DNA of 36,527 nt from a virus: positions 1-36,527 of the IMG/VR virus record IMGVR_UViG_3300025289_000070. One strand, given 5' to 3'. Positions 22,571-29,637 of the stretch are shown here, in pieces (position 1 is the stretch's first letter; every line of letters begins with the position of its first letter). The notes beneath the pieces are model-generated. The model saw only the letters and a list, made by a program, of their open reading frames with translations, had not been told where the DNA came from and made no database searches. The position numbers and the translations under genes were made by a program.

Positions 22571-22598
22571 GGGGCGTTGGTAATAAAATCAACGCCCC
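22571..22598 (+). terminator. Perfect 9-bp hairpin without T tract
   Basis: GGGGCGTTG (22571-22579) pairs with CAACGCCCC (22590-22598), 10-base loop. It follows the SSB-like gene. Without a T run it may be a transcript-stabilising or pause hairpin rather than a true terminator. Confidence 0.45.
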
Positions 22599-22603
22599 AA
22601 TGA

Positions 22604-22696
22604 ATAGCGCATAAAGAATTTCACAAAATATATGGGAGGAAAAACAATATCAAAGAACAGATTGAGGAGTTTATAATAGTTTATGGCAAAAAGTAA
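22604..22696 (+). pseudogene. C-terminal remnant of a NUMOD3-HNH gene
   Basis: Codons from 22607 to TAA at 22694-22696 read AHKEFHKIYGRKNN, then IKEQIEEFI, matching the last 25-30 residues of the 20476, 18427 and 5804 HNH proteins. No upstream nuclease part remains; the frame begins after TGA at 22601. The 3' end overlaps the start of the next gene by 14 bases. This is direct evidence of a past homing insertion removed by deletion. Confidence 0.7.
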
Positions 22697-23081
22697 TTCC
22701 ATAAAGAAATTAAGAAAAGAAGCAGATAAAATTTTTCAGCAAAGGTGTATGGATAGCGAATTGTGCGAATTATGCGGAAAACAAGCATATTGTTGTCATC
22801 ATATAATCGCGAAATCTTTATCAAATAGATTAAGATACGAGTTGAGAAATTCTATTAAAGTTTGTATGGGTTGCCATAATTGGATACACAGCAGGGCAGA
22901 CCCCGCAATCTTTCAAAAGATTAGAAAAGTAAAGGGCGAAAAAATAATGAATTGGCTTGAAAAAACAAGAAGAGAACCAGTAAAAATAAATAAACAATAC
23001 TACGAAAATGTCATTATCAATCTTCAAAACGATAACAGAATACGCGAAAGAAATAATGGAAAACAAGAATGTCCCTACTAA
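22683..23081 (+). CDS. HNH nuclease, NinG/Rap-like
   Basis: A 132-residue protein with MAKSNSIKKLRKEADKIFQQ, then CELCGKQAYCCHHIIAKS and VCMGCHNWIHS: CxxC, HH and CxxCH nuclease residues in a compact domain without NUMOD repeats. The long N-terminal helix and position beside a RecB-like nuclease resemble NinG/Rap recombination endonucleases of lambdoid phages. It more likely serves phage DNA metabolism than homing, though the latter is not excluded. It overlaps the next gene by 26 bases. Confidence 0.65.
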   Translation: MAKSNSIKKLRKEADKIFQQRCMDSELCELCGKQAYCCHHIIAKSLSNRLRYELRNSIKVCMGCHNWIHSRADPAIFQKIRKVKGEKIMNWLEKTRREPVKINKQYYENVIINLQNDNRIRERNNGKQECPY

Positions 23082-23355
23082 ATTGGCGGATATTCATTTG
23101 GAAATTGCCGCAAAATATGCTTTTTTATCGGATATTTATAAGGATGTTCAAATAGAAAAAGCCCAATTTTGGGTAATAAAAGAAGCTGGCGATAAACCAT
23201 TATCCGATACAGCAGTGGAAGCAAAATGGCGACAAACAGAAGGCGGTTTGAAAGAATTAAGGTTAAAATATGAAATGCGAGGATTAGAAAAGTTAATGTC
23301 AGCGATTAAAAGTTCAATAGTGGTAAGTAGTTTTGAAACTAAAAATATGTTTTAG
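23056..23355 (+). CDS. Small helical protein of unknown function (99 aa)
   Basis: Start ATG 23056; an earlier ATG at 23008 is inside the NinG-like gene. The protein is helical and charged (KLADIHLEIAAKYAFLSDIYK, AKWRQTEGGLKELRLKYEMRGLEKLMSAI split by a KPLSDTAVEA turn). Such proteins occur beside phage recombination genes, but I do not recognise a named family. One base separates it from the following gene. Confidence 0.5.
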   Translation: MENKNVPTKLADIHLEIAAKYAFLSDIYKDVQIEKAQFWVIKEAGDKPLSDTAVEAKWRQTEGGLKELRLKYEMRGLEKLMSAIKSSIVVSSFETKNMF

Positions 23356-23356
23356 T

Positions 23357-23662
23357 ATGAATATAACTATTAAAAATTTTGAAAAACCTACGCACGAAAC
23401 AGACGGCAAGTATTGGATAAATTTACAAATAGAATATGTTAAAAGAGTAAAGACGGCAAAAAAATTTATTGTTATTAAATTGCCGCAAGGATTTTGCCAA
23501 CCAGTTAATCCAAATAATTTGCTAAAATATGGCAAAAAAACAGAAGCAGTTTATCTTTATCCAAACAATCCAATGAAATTAGTCGGGCAGTATTATGAAT
23601 TATTCAACGAGGGAATACAGGAACGAATAAAATTTGACCCGTATTTCTTTGAAAATTTATGA
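23357..23662 (+). CDS. Small protein of unknown function (101 aa)
   Basis: ATG 23357 follows the previous stop by one base; in-frame ATG 23333 would start within that gene. The middle has KFIVIKLPQGFCQPVNPNNL and a YLYPNNPMKLVGQYYELFNEG segment suggesting a compact alpha/beta fold. No catalytic residues are obvious. Its TGA overlaps the next ATG. Confidence 0.5.
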   Translation: MNITIKNFEKPTHETDGKYWINLQIEYVKRVKTAKKFIVIKLPQGFCQPVNPNNLLKYGKKTEAVYLYPNNPMKLVGQYYELFNEGIQERIKFDPYFFENL

Positions 23663-23766
23663 CAAAAGAAAATAAAATCTGGGTAAAAATTCAATGGTTA
23701 TTTGCGAGATTTCTATTTAAGATTGGATTGATAAATAGAATATTAAAAGATTTGATTTTTAGATAA
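23659..23766 (+). CDS. Small basic hydrophobic peptide (35 aa)
   Basis: ATGA-coupled 35-codon ORF. The product alternates Trp, Phe, Leu, Ile with Lys/Arg, as in an amphipathic or membrane-associated helix. The -35 box of the next promoter lies in its last codons. Confidence 0.4.
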   Translation: MTKENKIWVKIQWLFARFLFKIGLINRILKDLIFR

Positions 23767-23791
23767 AAAAGAGTTATAATTAAATAAAATT
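23752..23791 (+). promoter_or_regulatory. Promoter with 11-base gap to ATG
   Basis: TTGATT (23752-23757), 17-base spacer, TATAAT (23775-23780), ATG at 23792. Predicted leader of only about five bases. Confidence 0.6.
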
Positions 23792-23965
23792 ATGAAAACA
23801 TATTGGTTAATAGATAAAACTTATGGGCGTCTTAAGAGATTTAATATATCATCTGCTGAATTTTTTGCGAGAAAATTAAAAAATTACAAAAAGAAAAATA
23901 AACTATTTAATAATTTAGATATTGTTAAATTGGATAAAAATTATAAAATTAAAGAAGTATTATGA
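23792..23965 (+). CDS. Small basic protein (57 aa)
   Basis: Fifty-seven codons behind a consensus promoter. It has TYWLIDKTYGRLKRF, SSAEFFARKLKNY and Lys/Asn-rich sequence, an overall small alpha/beta basic protein. No family recognised. Confidence 0.5.
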   Translation: MKTYWLIDKTYGRLKRFNISSAEFFARKLKNYKKKNKLFNNLDIVKLDKNYKIKEVL

Positions 23966-23983
23966 TTACTTTATAATTAAACT

Positions 23984-24187
23984 ATGAAAGAAGTATTAAA
24001 AACAATCCAAAAATAGCAAAAAAACAACGATGTTATTTTTTATGGAGTATTTGTTGAATTTAATAAAAAAGGAGATGTAAAAAACGACAAAATAATCGCT
24101 TATGGCGATAGGAAAACCCTCAACATTTCATTAAAAGAATTTAATAAGATGTTTAAAGAAGATAAAAACGAGTTCATAAATTGGTGA
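23984..24187 (+). pseudogene. Small gene with in-frame amber at codon 11
   Basis: ATG 23984 opens ten codons (MKEVLKTIQK), then TAG at 24014-24016, then 56 further open codons in the same frame to TGA at 24185-24187. The downstream part is clearly protein-like (NNDVIFYGVFVEFNKKGD, KTLNISLKEFNKMF). A -10-like TATAAT (23972-23977) lies six bases before ATG with a poor -35. Either a nonsense mutation, a sequencing error, or amber readthrough explains this. Confidence 0.5.
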
Positions 24188-24219
24188 TATGAAAAATTTT
24201 ATTAAGAAATTACTATAAA

Positions 24220-24627
24220 ATGGCCGGTAAAAAAAACAAAGACAAACGACAAATAGATTTTTTGGCATATTATCTTAATCCTAAAAGTCCGACATTTAGC
24301 AACGCTTATCAAAGCGCCAAGAAAGCGGGTTATACTCACGAATACGCCAATAGCATAACGGCCTTGGCTCCGGAATGGCTATCAGAAGCAATGGGGAATC
24401 AAAAAATGGTTAAGAAAGCCGAGAAAAATCTTGATGAATTTCTTGATTTTAATAACAAAGATAAAGATAAATTAAAGATTAAAGCTGATATAAGTAAATT
24501 TGTAGCGGAAAGATTAAATAAAAATAGATGGAGTCAAAGACAAGAGCATACCGGCAAAGACGGAACAGATTTATTTAAGCCCAGCAAAGAAGAACAAGAT
24601 AAAATCAATCAAGTATTTAATGAATAG
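24220..24627 (+). CDS. terS: Terminase small subunit
   Basis: A 135-residue protein. Residues about 20-50 (PKSPTFSNAYQSAKKAGYTHEYANSI) form the DNA-binding HTH typical of small terminases, a helical oligomerisation region follows, and residues about 85-125 contain ADISKFVAERLNKNRWSQR then EHTGKDG, a familiar C-terminal block of this family. It recognises phage DNA and loads TerL. It overlaps the next gene by eight bases. No ribosome site is visible. Confidence 0.8.
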   Translation: MAGKKNKDKRQIDFLAYYLNPKSPTFSNAYQSAKKAGYTHEYANSITALAPEWLSEAMGNQKMVKKAEKNLDEFLDFNNKDKDKLKIKADISKFVAERLNKNRWSQRQEHTGKDGTDLFKPSKEEQDKINQVFNE

Positions 24628-25558
24628 AGAAGAATGGTTGAAAAAACTACAAAGCAGTAATGCTCCGTTAAAATATCCCGAAATAGACGCTAAAATAAGA
24701 CAGCACATAAAAGATAAAGGAAACATAGTGAGTGTAGAAGGCGCGTTTGGAGATACTTTCAGAAATATGGCCTATGTGGAAGAATATATTAAAACCGATA
24801 AGGGTATTCAAACAAAGTTTTACGGATGTTCAATCTTATTTAAAGGCGATTTAAAGCGAGAAACTATTGATAGCGTGGCGACAAACAAAAGAGTTTTAAT
24901 CGCTACGATTGAATTGGTATTAAAATATAAATATCAGCTAATAATAGGTTTATTTTTTTGGAAAACGATATTAAGAAATTTAGTGGATTGGTATATTCAG
25001 ATTTTTGAGGTGGATTTAGGAAAAAAAACTTATGTTAATTTAGACGATTTTTCTTCTTTGTCGCGAGAGATAATAAGAGTCGGGATTGAATGCGCCGAAA
25101 AAATACCCTTAAATAAATATCCATTAAGCCGATATGATAGTAGGGAATATAGAGTTGATGTAAAAAGATTGTTTTGGTGTTTAGGGACGATTATTCAAAG
25201 TGATTTTGCTTATTATTGGCGTATTCAGGATTTTTTAAGCAATTTTCAAAAAACAAAAAATATCCGCAAAGAAATGAATAGATTGTTTAATTTGGCGATA
25301 GAAAGAGAAAATCAAATTAAAGAGAAGATAATTATATTAAAAAGATTTATAATGCTGATTTTATTATTTCCACCATTTAGAAAAATGGTTGAAATATATT
25401 TTAATAAACTTGATATGAATAGAATAAAACCCGATGAAGAAGATTTATACTGGGCAGGAAGAAGACAAGGTTATAATTTCGGAGGAATATCTTATAAAGA
25501 TAGATTAGAAGAGATTGAGTGGATAGATAAAGAAAACGGGCATATTATTATACAATAA
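24620..25558 (+). CDS. Unknown protein between terminase genes (312 aa)
   Basis: A 312-residue protein lying between TerS and TerL. Two hydrophobic stretches (about residues 103-125 and 237-262) might be buried helices or membrane segments; the rest is charged. The end has EEDLYWAGRRQGYNFGGISYKDR. I recognise no catalytic motif. Overlapping both terminase-module neighbours suggests a packaging-linked or host-takeover role, but that rests on position alone. Confidence 0.5.
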   Translation: MNREEWLKKLQSSNAPLKYPEIDAKIRQHIKDKGNIVSVEGAFGDTFRNMAYVEEYIKTDKGIQTKFYGCSILFKGDLKRETIDSVATNKRVLIATIELVLKYKYQLIIGLFFWKTILRNLVDWYIQIFEVDLGKKTYVNLDDFSSLSREIIRVGIECAEKIPLNKYPLSRYDSREYRVDVKRLFWCLGTIIQSDFAYYWRIQDFLSNFQKTKNIRKEMNRLFNLAIERENQIKEKIIILKRFIMLILLFPPFRKMVEIYFNKLDMNRIKPDEEDLYWAGRRQGYNFGGISYKDRLEEIEWIDKENGHIIIQ

Positions 25559-25732
25559 ATGAAAATGGATAAGATAATAAAAAAGATTGGAAATAAATAT
25601 ATTGGTGGCGCTTTTATAAAAGAAGGAGCAAGAGTTATTATTATACAAACCAATAAACATAATTTAAGAATTAACGCGGTAAAAGAACTTAAAAAGAACA
25701 TTAAGGATTACTTTGAACAAAATCTTAAATAA
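25559..25732 (+). CDS. Small basic protein (57 aa) before TerL
   Basis: A 57-codon ORF beginning immediately after the previous stop (TAAATG) and overlapping the TerL TTG start by 20 bases. It is Lys-rich, with YIGGAFIKEGARVIIIQTN and NAVKELKKNIKDYF. It may be a small partner of terminase; no family is recognised. Confidence 0.5.
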   Translation: MKMDKIIKKIGNKYIGGAFIKEGARVIIIQTNKHNLRINAVKELKKNIKDYFEQNLK

Positions 25733-27275
25733 AACAATTCTTGAAACTTTGAATAGCGGTTTAATGTCGCAGATTCGGATATTGTTTTCTTTTAATCAAG
25801 ATAATGACATTGAGTTAATAAGAAAAAAGTTTTTTTATTGGAGTAGGTATTTTTTTCCGAATTATTTTGAAAGTAAAGACGCTGATTTTCATAGGAAAAT
25901 AGATGAGGGAAATATTGGAGTTTATCTGAATGGCGATAGTTTTTTGGATATTATATTTCGTGGCGGTTCAAAAACTACGAGAACGAAGTTATTTATAGCG
26001 TTTGCGATAGCCAACGATGAAAGCCATTATAGGAAGTATTTTAAAACTCTTTCAAAAGACAGCAAAAATTCAAAACAGATAACGACCGATGTTTATAATA
26101 TGTTGATTTCACGAAGAGTAAGGGCGTTATATCCTGAAATCTTTGAGAAAACAACGGAAAAAAGAGAGGAAACAATGACGAGTTTTACTACGGCAACCGG
26201 TATTAAAATGACGGCTGATAGCGTGGGAACTGACCAAAGAGGCGATATTCAAGATGAGAGCCGACCAGATTTTATTTTAATGGAAGATTTTGAAACAAGA
26301 TTATCGCTTATGTCCGCCCAGATTACGCATAAAATTTGGGAGAATATGGAAGAAGCCAAAACAGGATTAGCAAAAGACGGCGGAATAGTGTATAATTCAA
26401 ATTACATATCAGAAAGAGGAAATACGCATAAATTAGTTCAGAAAATTAAAAATCAAATAATCATTCCGATAGAGAGGAACGGCGAATCGACTTGGGGCAG
26501 ATATACAAAAGACGATATAGCGAAAATTAAAAAAGACACGGAAGATTATGAGGGGGAATATCTTTGTAAGCCTTCGGCTGGCAAAGATGTTTATTTTGAC
26601 AGGGAAAGCGTTGATAAGCAGATACCAAAACAGCCGATTGATGAAGTGGCGGGATTAAAGATATTCAAGAAATATGACCCCTCGCATAGAATTGGAAGCG
26701 GACACGATGTTGCGGCTGGCGTAGGATTAGATAGTTCAACAAGCGTATTTATGGATTTTGATTGTTATCCGATACAAGTAATTGCCACATATAAAAATAA
26801 TGAAATCAAACCCGATGCTTTTGCTTATGAAATAGCAAGGCAGGCAAAAAGATTTGGTGAAAATTATGTCGCTGTTGAAAAAAATTACGGAAGCACGATT
26901 GACATTTTAAAAACTATTTATCCGACAAGTAAAATTCATAAAACAGAACGAGCACCGAAAATAGTGTTTCAAGCTCCGACTGAATATGGATTTGAAACAA
27001 ATTCGGCAACTAAACCGTCAATGATGACCGCTTTATCGCAGGCCATAGAAAACGGATTGATTGAATTAAACGACTCTGATTTAATTGCCGAAGCAAGAGG
27101 ATATACGCTCGGCGATTTGATGGATAAAGAAGTTGACGCAAGATTAACAACGAGACATTTTGATTTATTGGTGGCTTGCGCCATTGCTTTTCAAACTAAC
27201 AGATTTATTAAAAAGCCCGAAAAAACAATATATAGTCAAATAGATTCCAAAGAAAAATCAAATCAATCAAGATGA
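25713..27275 (+). CDS. terL: Terminase large subunit
   Basis: A 520-residue packaging ATPase and nuclease. IIFRGGSKTTRTKL places Walker A near residues 83-89 and PDFILMEDFE places Walker B with its Glu near 187-193. The C-terminal RNase-H-like nuclease begins around GHDVAAGVGLD (about residue 330), with later acidic residues near VAVEKNYGS and at the C-terminal end (EVDARLTTRHFD). It cuts concatemeric DNA and pumps it into the prohead. The start is uncertain: TTG 25713 gives full length, and ATG 25764 is the first in-frame ATG. Confidence 0.85.
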   Translation: MNKILNKTILETLNSGLMSQIRILFSFNQDNDIELIRKKFFYWSRYFFPNYFESKDADFHRKIDEGNIGVYLNGDSFLDIIFRGGSKTTRTKLFIAFAIANDESHYRKYFKTLSKDSKNSKQITTDVYNMLISRRVRALYPEIFEKTTEKREETMTSFTTATGIKMTADSVGTDQRGDIQDESRPDFILMEDFETRLSLMSAQITHKIWENMEEAKTGLAKDGGIVYNSNYISERGNTHKLVQKIKNQIIIPIERNGESTWGRYTKDDIAKIKKDTEDYEGEYLCKPSAGKDVYFDRESVDKQIPKQPIDEVAGLKIFKKYDPSHRIGSGHDVAAGVGLDSSTSVFMDFDCYPIQVIATYKNNEIKPDAFAYEIARQAKRFGENYVAVEKNYGSTIDILKTIYPTSKIHKTERAPKIVFQAPTEYGFETNSATKPSMMTALSQAIENGLIELNDSDLIAEARGYTLGDLMDKEVDARLTTRHFDLLVACAIAFQTNRFIKKPEKTIYSQIDSKEKSNQSR

Positions 27276-27685
27276 TAATTCTTAAAGAATATCCGCAAAA
27301 TTATGAATTGATAAAAGCGAAATTTAAATTGAAAGAAGGAGTTGTTTTTACATTCGGGGAAATAATATATAATCCTTCGGGAAATGTAATTAGTTATCCG
27401 CTTTATAAACACGAAGAAAATCACAGCAAACAGCAAGGAGATAATCCTAATAAATGGTGGAATAGATACCTTCAAGATGATTCATTCAGATTAAGTCAAG
27501 AAATACCGAGTTATCAAATTCAGTATAAAGAATATAAAAAAGTTGTTAAAGATAGAAATAAGTTGTATATTATTTTAAGAAAACTGGCGGAAGATTTGAG
27601 CGGAGATTTATATGGAAATCTTTTATCGTTTGATGAGGCGATTAAAGCGATAAAAAATGAAAAACTTTATGAATTTAGGGTTTGA
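27272..27685 (+). CDS. Putative zinc metallopeptidase (HEENH)
   Basis: A 137-residue protein, ATGA-coupled to TerL. KHEENHSKQQG at about residues 47-57 matches the HExxH zinc-peptidase motif (His48, Glu49, His52) and is followed by WWNRYLQDDSFRLSQEIPSYQ, where Glu76-78 region could give the third ligand, and a YQIQYKEYKK helix. Phage proteins of this plan are rare to my knowledge. In the head-assembly module it might be a prohead or host-directed protease; activity is unproven. Confidence 0.5.
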   Translation: MIILKEYPQNYELIKAKFKLKEGVVFTFGEIIYNPSGNVISYPLYKHEENHSKQQGDNPNKWWNRYLQDDSFRLSQEIPSYQIQYKEYKKVVKDRNKLYIILRKLAEDLSGDLYGNLLSFDEAIKAIKNEKLYEFRV

Positions 27686-27753
27686 CAAGTTAGTTCAAAT
27701 TATTAAAATAATAATAGGCATAATCGGTTTGGGGATTTTGTATAAGATATATC

Positions 27754-27788
27754 TTGTCTTGACTTATTTTTTATGCTATAATGTAAAT
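27754..27788 (+). promoter_or_regulatory. Leaderless promoter with extended -10
   Basis: TTGTCT (27754-27759), 17-base spacer ending TGC, TATAAT (27777-27782), six bases, ATG 27789. Confidence 0.5.
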
Positions 27789-28109
27789 ATGAAAAAACTA
27801 ATTAAGAAAAAGGTTGTAGAAAAACCAATTTTAAAAAAGCCCAAAGAGCCAATAAAAGAAATTCCTAATAGTTTGTATTCAGTTTCTTTAAACATTTTTG
27901 GCAAGGAAACAAAATACGAAGGTAATACTTTATTTGAGATATTTGATATGATTAAACCGGACACATTAAGGGGTAAGGCGATTTTAATTGTAAAAAAAGA
28001 AGGGTTAAAATCGGAAATAATATTAAAACCATTTCAATTAAAACGATTGATGTTTTCCGATGCTTTTAGGCAAATTTTAAATAAACGCATTAATTTATTA
28101 TTAAAATGA
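27789..28109 (+). CDS. Small basic protein, unknown (106 aa)
   Basis: From ATG 27789 the protein is 106 residues: a Lys/Pro-rich start (KKKVVEKPILKKPKEP), then a beta/alpha domain with SVSLNIFGKETKYEGNTLFE and a basic C-terminus. The frame is open upstream to ATG 27657, which would add an N-terminal hydrophobic segment of about 30 residues; the promoter ending six bases before 27789 favours the shorter form, though a membrane-anchored form is possible. ATGA overlap with the next gene. Confidence 0.5.
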   Translation: MKKLIKKKVVEKPILKKPKEPIKEIPNSLYSVSLNIFGKETKYEGNTLFEIFDMIKPDTLRGKAILIVKKEGLKSEIILKPFQLKRLMFSDAFRQILNKRINLLLK

Positions 28110-28432
28110 AAGACATAGATTTAATTTTAGATGATAGTGAAATACTGGCTATTCAGATGTTTTTTGATAATCAAAAGCAATTTCAAGCCGTTAAAAAGGT
28201 TTTATTGTGGGAGATTTATCAAAATGGAACACTTAAAAAGGGCGAAAATCCTAATCCTTTAAGAAATTCCTTTATGGGAGTCGCGATGACTGCCGATGAC
28301 CCGCTTAAAATAGGCCAAAGAGTTATGGCTATGGCGGAAGGGATAAACTTTTTAGAATTGGGATTTAAGCAATTATCTAAATATTCAAAAAAAGAAGAAA
28401 AAATAGGAGATAATGCGAACCAAGCGCGCTGA
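28106..28432 (+). CDS. Small head-module protein, unknown (108 aa)
   Basis: A 108-residue protein with an acidic start (IDLILDDSEILAIQMFFDN), a helical core and NFLELGFKQLSKYSKKEEK. It is ATGA-coupled to the upstream gene. It lies between TerL and the head genes, where small chaperone or decoration genes are common; no specific role can be assigned. AAAGGTCG begins at its stop codon. Confidence 0.5.
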   Translation: MKDIDLILDDSEILAIQMFFDNQKQFQAVKKVLLWEIYQNGTLKKGENPNPLRNSFMGVAMTADDPLKIGQRVMAMAEGINFLELGFKQLSKYSKKEEKIGDNANQAR

Positions 28433-28456
28433 AAGGTCGTTAATGGAAATAGATTT

Positions 28457-28831
28457 ATGAAAAATAATATAATTTTAGCAACTATAACGGCAATAATAGT
28501 AAGTTTGATATTTGTATTTATTATTATATCCGAAGAGGAAAAATTCGGGGAAATATCCGGTAATTCAGCATTAGGGACTAATTCAACTCTTACTGCTACA
28601 ACTACCGCTAAATTATGGTTGGCGGGAGCGAGCAACGCTCAATTTAGAAGTTTTAGCAATGTTGGCGTTTATGATGCTTGGCTTTCAGCGACAACTACTA
28701 ATTTAGTCGCGGATTATGGATTATGGTTAAAAGCGTCTTCAACTTTAATTTTAAGCGGAGATAGTTTATATACCGGCGCAATTTATGGAATTGGAACAGG
28801 AACGACAACAATTAGTATTTTACAGATTTAA
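28457..28831 (+). CDS. TM-anchored Thr/Ser-rich small structural-type protein
   Basis: A 124-residue protein. Residues about 5-25 are a hydrophobic anchor, followed by a short acidic stretch and a beta-rich Thr/Ser/Gly domain (STLTATTTAKLWLAGASNA, DYGLWLKASST) resembling a capsid decoration or fibre-like unit. The N-terminal anchor is odd for a virion protein. AAAGGTCG lies 17 bases upstream of ATG. A multi-hairpin attenuator follows. Confidence 0.5.
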   Translation: MKNNIILATITAIIVSLIFVFIIISEEEKFGEISGNSALGTNSTLTATTTAKLWLAGASNAQFRSFSNVGVYDAWLSATTTNLVADYGLWLKASSTLILSGDSLYTGAIYGIGTGTTTISILQI

Positions 28832-28848
28832 AATAAATAAATAATTAG

Positions 28849-28947
28849 AAAACTCTTGTAAATTTGGTAGAGCTATTCGTGCTTCCAAAGATTTCTTACA
28901 AGAGTTTTTTTTGGAAGCAAGAATGGCTCTACCAATAGAGCTTTTTT
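28849..28947 (+). terminator. Multi-state attenuator (two terminators, one antiterminator)
   Basis: Terminator 1 is a perfect 13-bp stem (28849-28861 with 28896-28908) with T8. Terminator 2 is GCTCTA-CCAA-TAGAGC (28926-28941) with T6. A 27-bp near-perfect stem (28864-28890 with 28909-28935; one mismatch, few G-T pairs) overlaps parts of both and excludes them. Such alternate folding is the hallmark of attenuation or an RNA switch between the flanking head-module genes. Confidence 0.65.
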
Positions 28948-28978
28948 GTAAAAGGTCGATTAAAAAAGATAAAATGAA

Positions 28979-29524
28979 ATGATTAAAAATATAGCGATTA
29001 TAGTATTAGCGGGAGCTGTTTTATTGGTAAGCGGTCTTTATTTAATGAGGCCAGTTCAATATGTGCCATTTGGAGCTTCACCCGGTCCGACTCATACCAA
29101 CGATGAGCAATTTTTAGCGGAAACAAGAATCAATATGCCGAGACAGACCGGTTCTGTTCTTAATATGGCTTCATCGGCGGTTGCGACTTTAACGGCGGCT
29201 CAAGTTTGCGATAATTCGGTTGTTCAAAAAGGGGATTGGGCGGGGATTGCTTCATCTACAGCGATTGTTAATTTACCGACAGCGGCTTCTTTATTTGCCG
29301 ATTGTCTGACGACTAATGGGGATAGATTTAGTATTTTATTTAGGAATACCAACGCAACGGCTGGCTCTTCAACTTTAATTGTTGCTGGGGCATCAACTAC
29401 TCTTGTTGGGGTAGATAGCAACGCGGATGTAATTAACGGAGTAAATGAAGCGGTTATTAATTTTATTAGATATTCAGCGACTGAATTGGTCGCCGATATA
29501 AGAGAAATAACAGCGGCTGACTAA
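28979..29524 (+). CDS. TM-anchored structural-type protein (decoration-like)
   Basis: A 181-residue protein. Residues about 3-22 are a hydrophobic signal or anchor, then RPVQYVPFGASPGPTHTND, and a beta-rich domain ending NFIRYSATELVADIREITAAD. It resembles the preceding anchored protein in plan and Thr/Ser/Ala usage but not closely in sequence. Located just before scaffold and capsid genes, it may be a head or surface protein. ATG 28979 is preferred over a short ATG at 28974 in another frame. AAAGGTCG lies 20 bases upstream. Confidence 0.5.
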   Translation: MIKNIAIIVLAGAVLLVSGLYLMRPVQYVPFGASPGPTHTNDEQFLAETRINMPRQTGSVLNMASSAVATLTAAQVCDNSVVQKGDWAGIASSTAIVNLPTAASLFADCLTTNGDRFSILFRNTNATAGSSTLIVAGASTTLVGVDSNADVINGVNEAVINFIRYSATELVADIREITAAD

Positions 29525-29637
29525 TTTACGGAGTTATACCTCTCGTTAAAAAGGTTTTAACAGTTATCACTCTGGGATAAAAGTGTTTATGGGCTTATTA
29601 TTATCCCAAAAAACATAAATAATTCCCATTATCATTT
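29525..29637 (+). promoter_or_regulatory. Structured leader before scaffold gene
   Basis: A perfect 7-bp hairpin GTTAAAA-AGG-TTTTAAC (29545-29561) and a longer-range GGGATAA/TTATCCC pairing (about 29574-29611) occur. No clear promoter was found. Function is uncertain. Confidence 0.35.

Noticed and set aside
23984-24187. Genome-wide reassignment of TAG
   Set aside because: Clear genes such as 22173-22562, 23056-23355 and 24220-24627 end naturally in TAG, and TGA and TAA are also used as stops.
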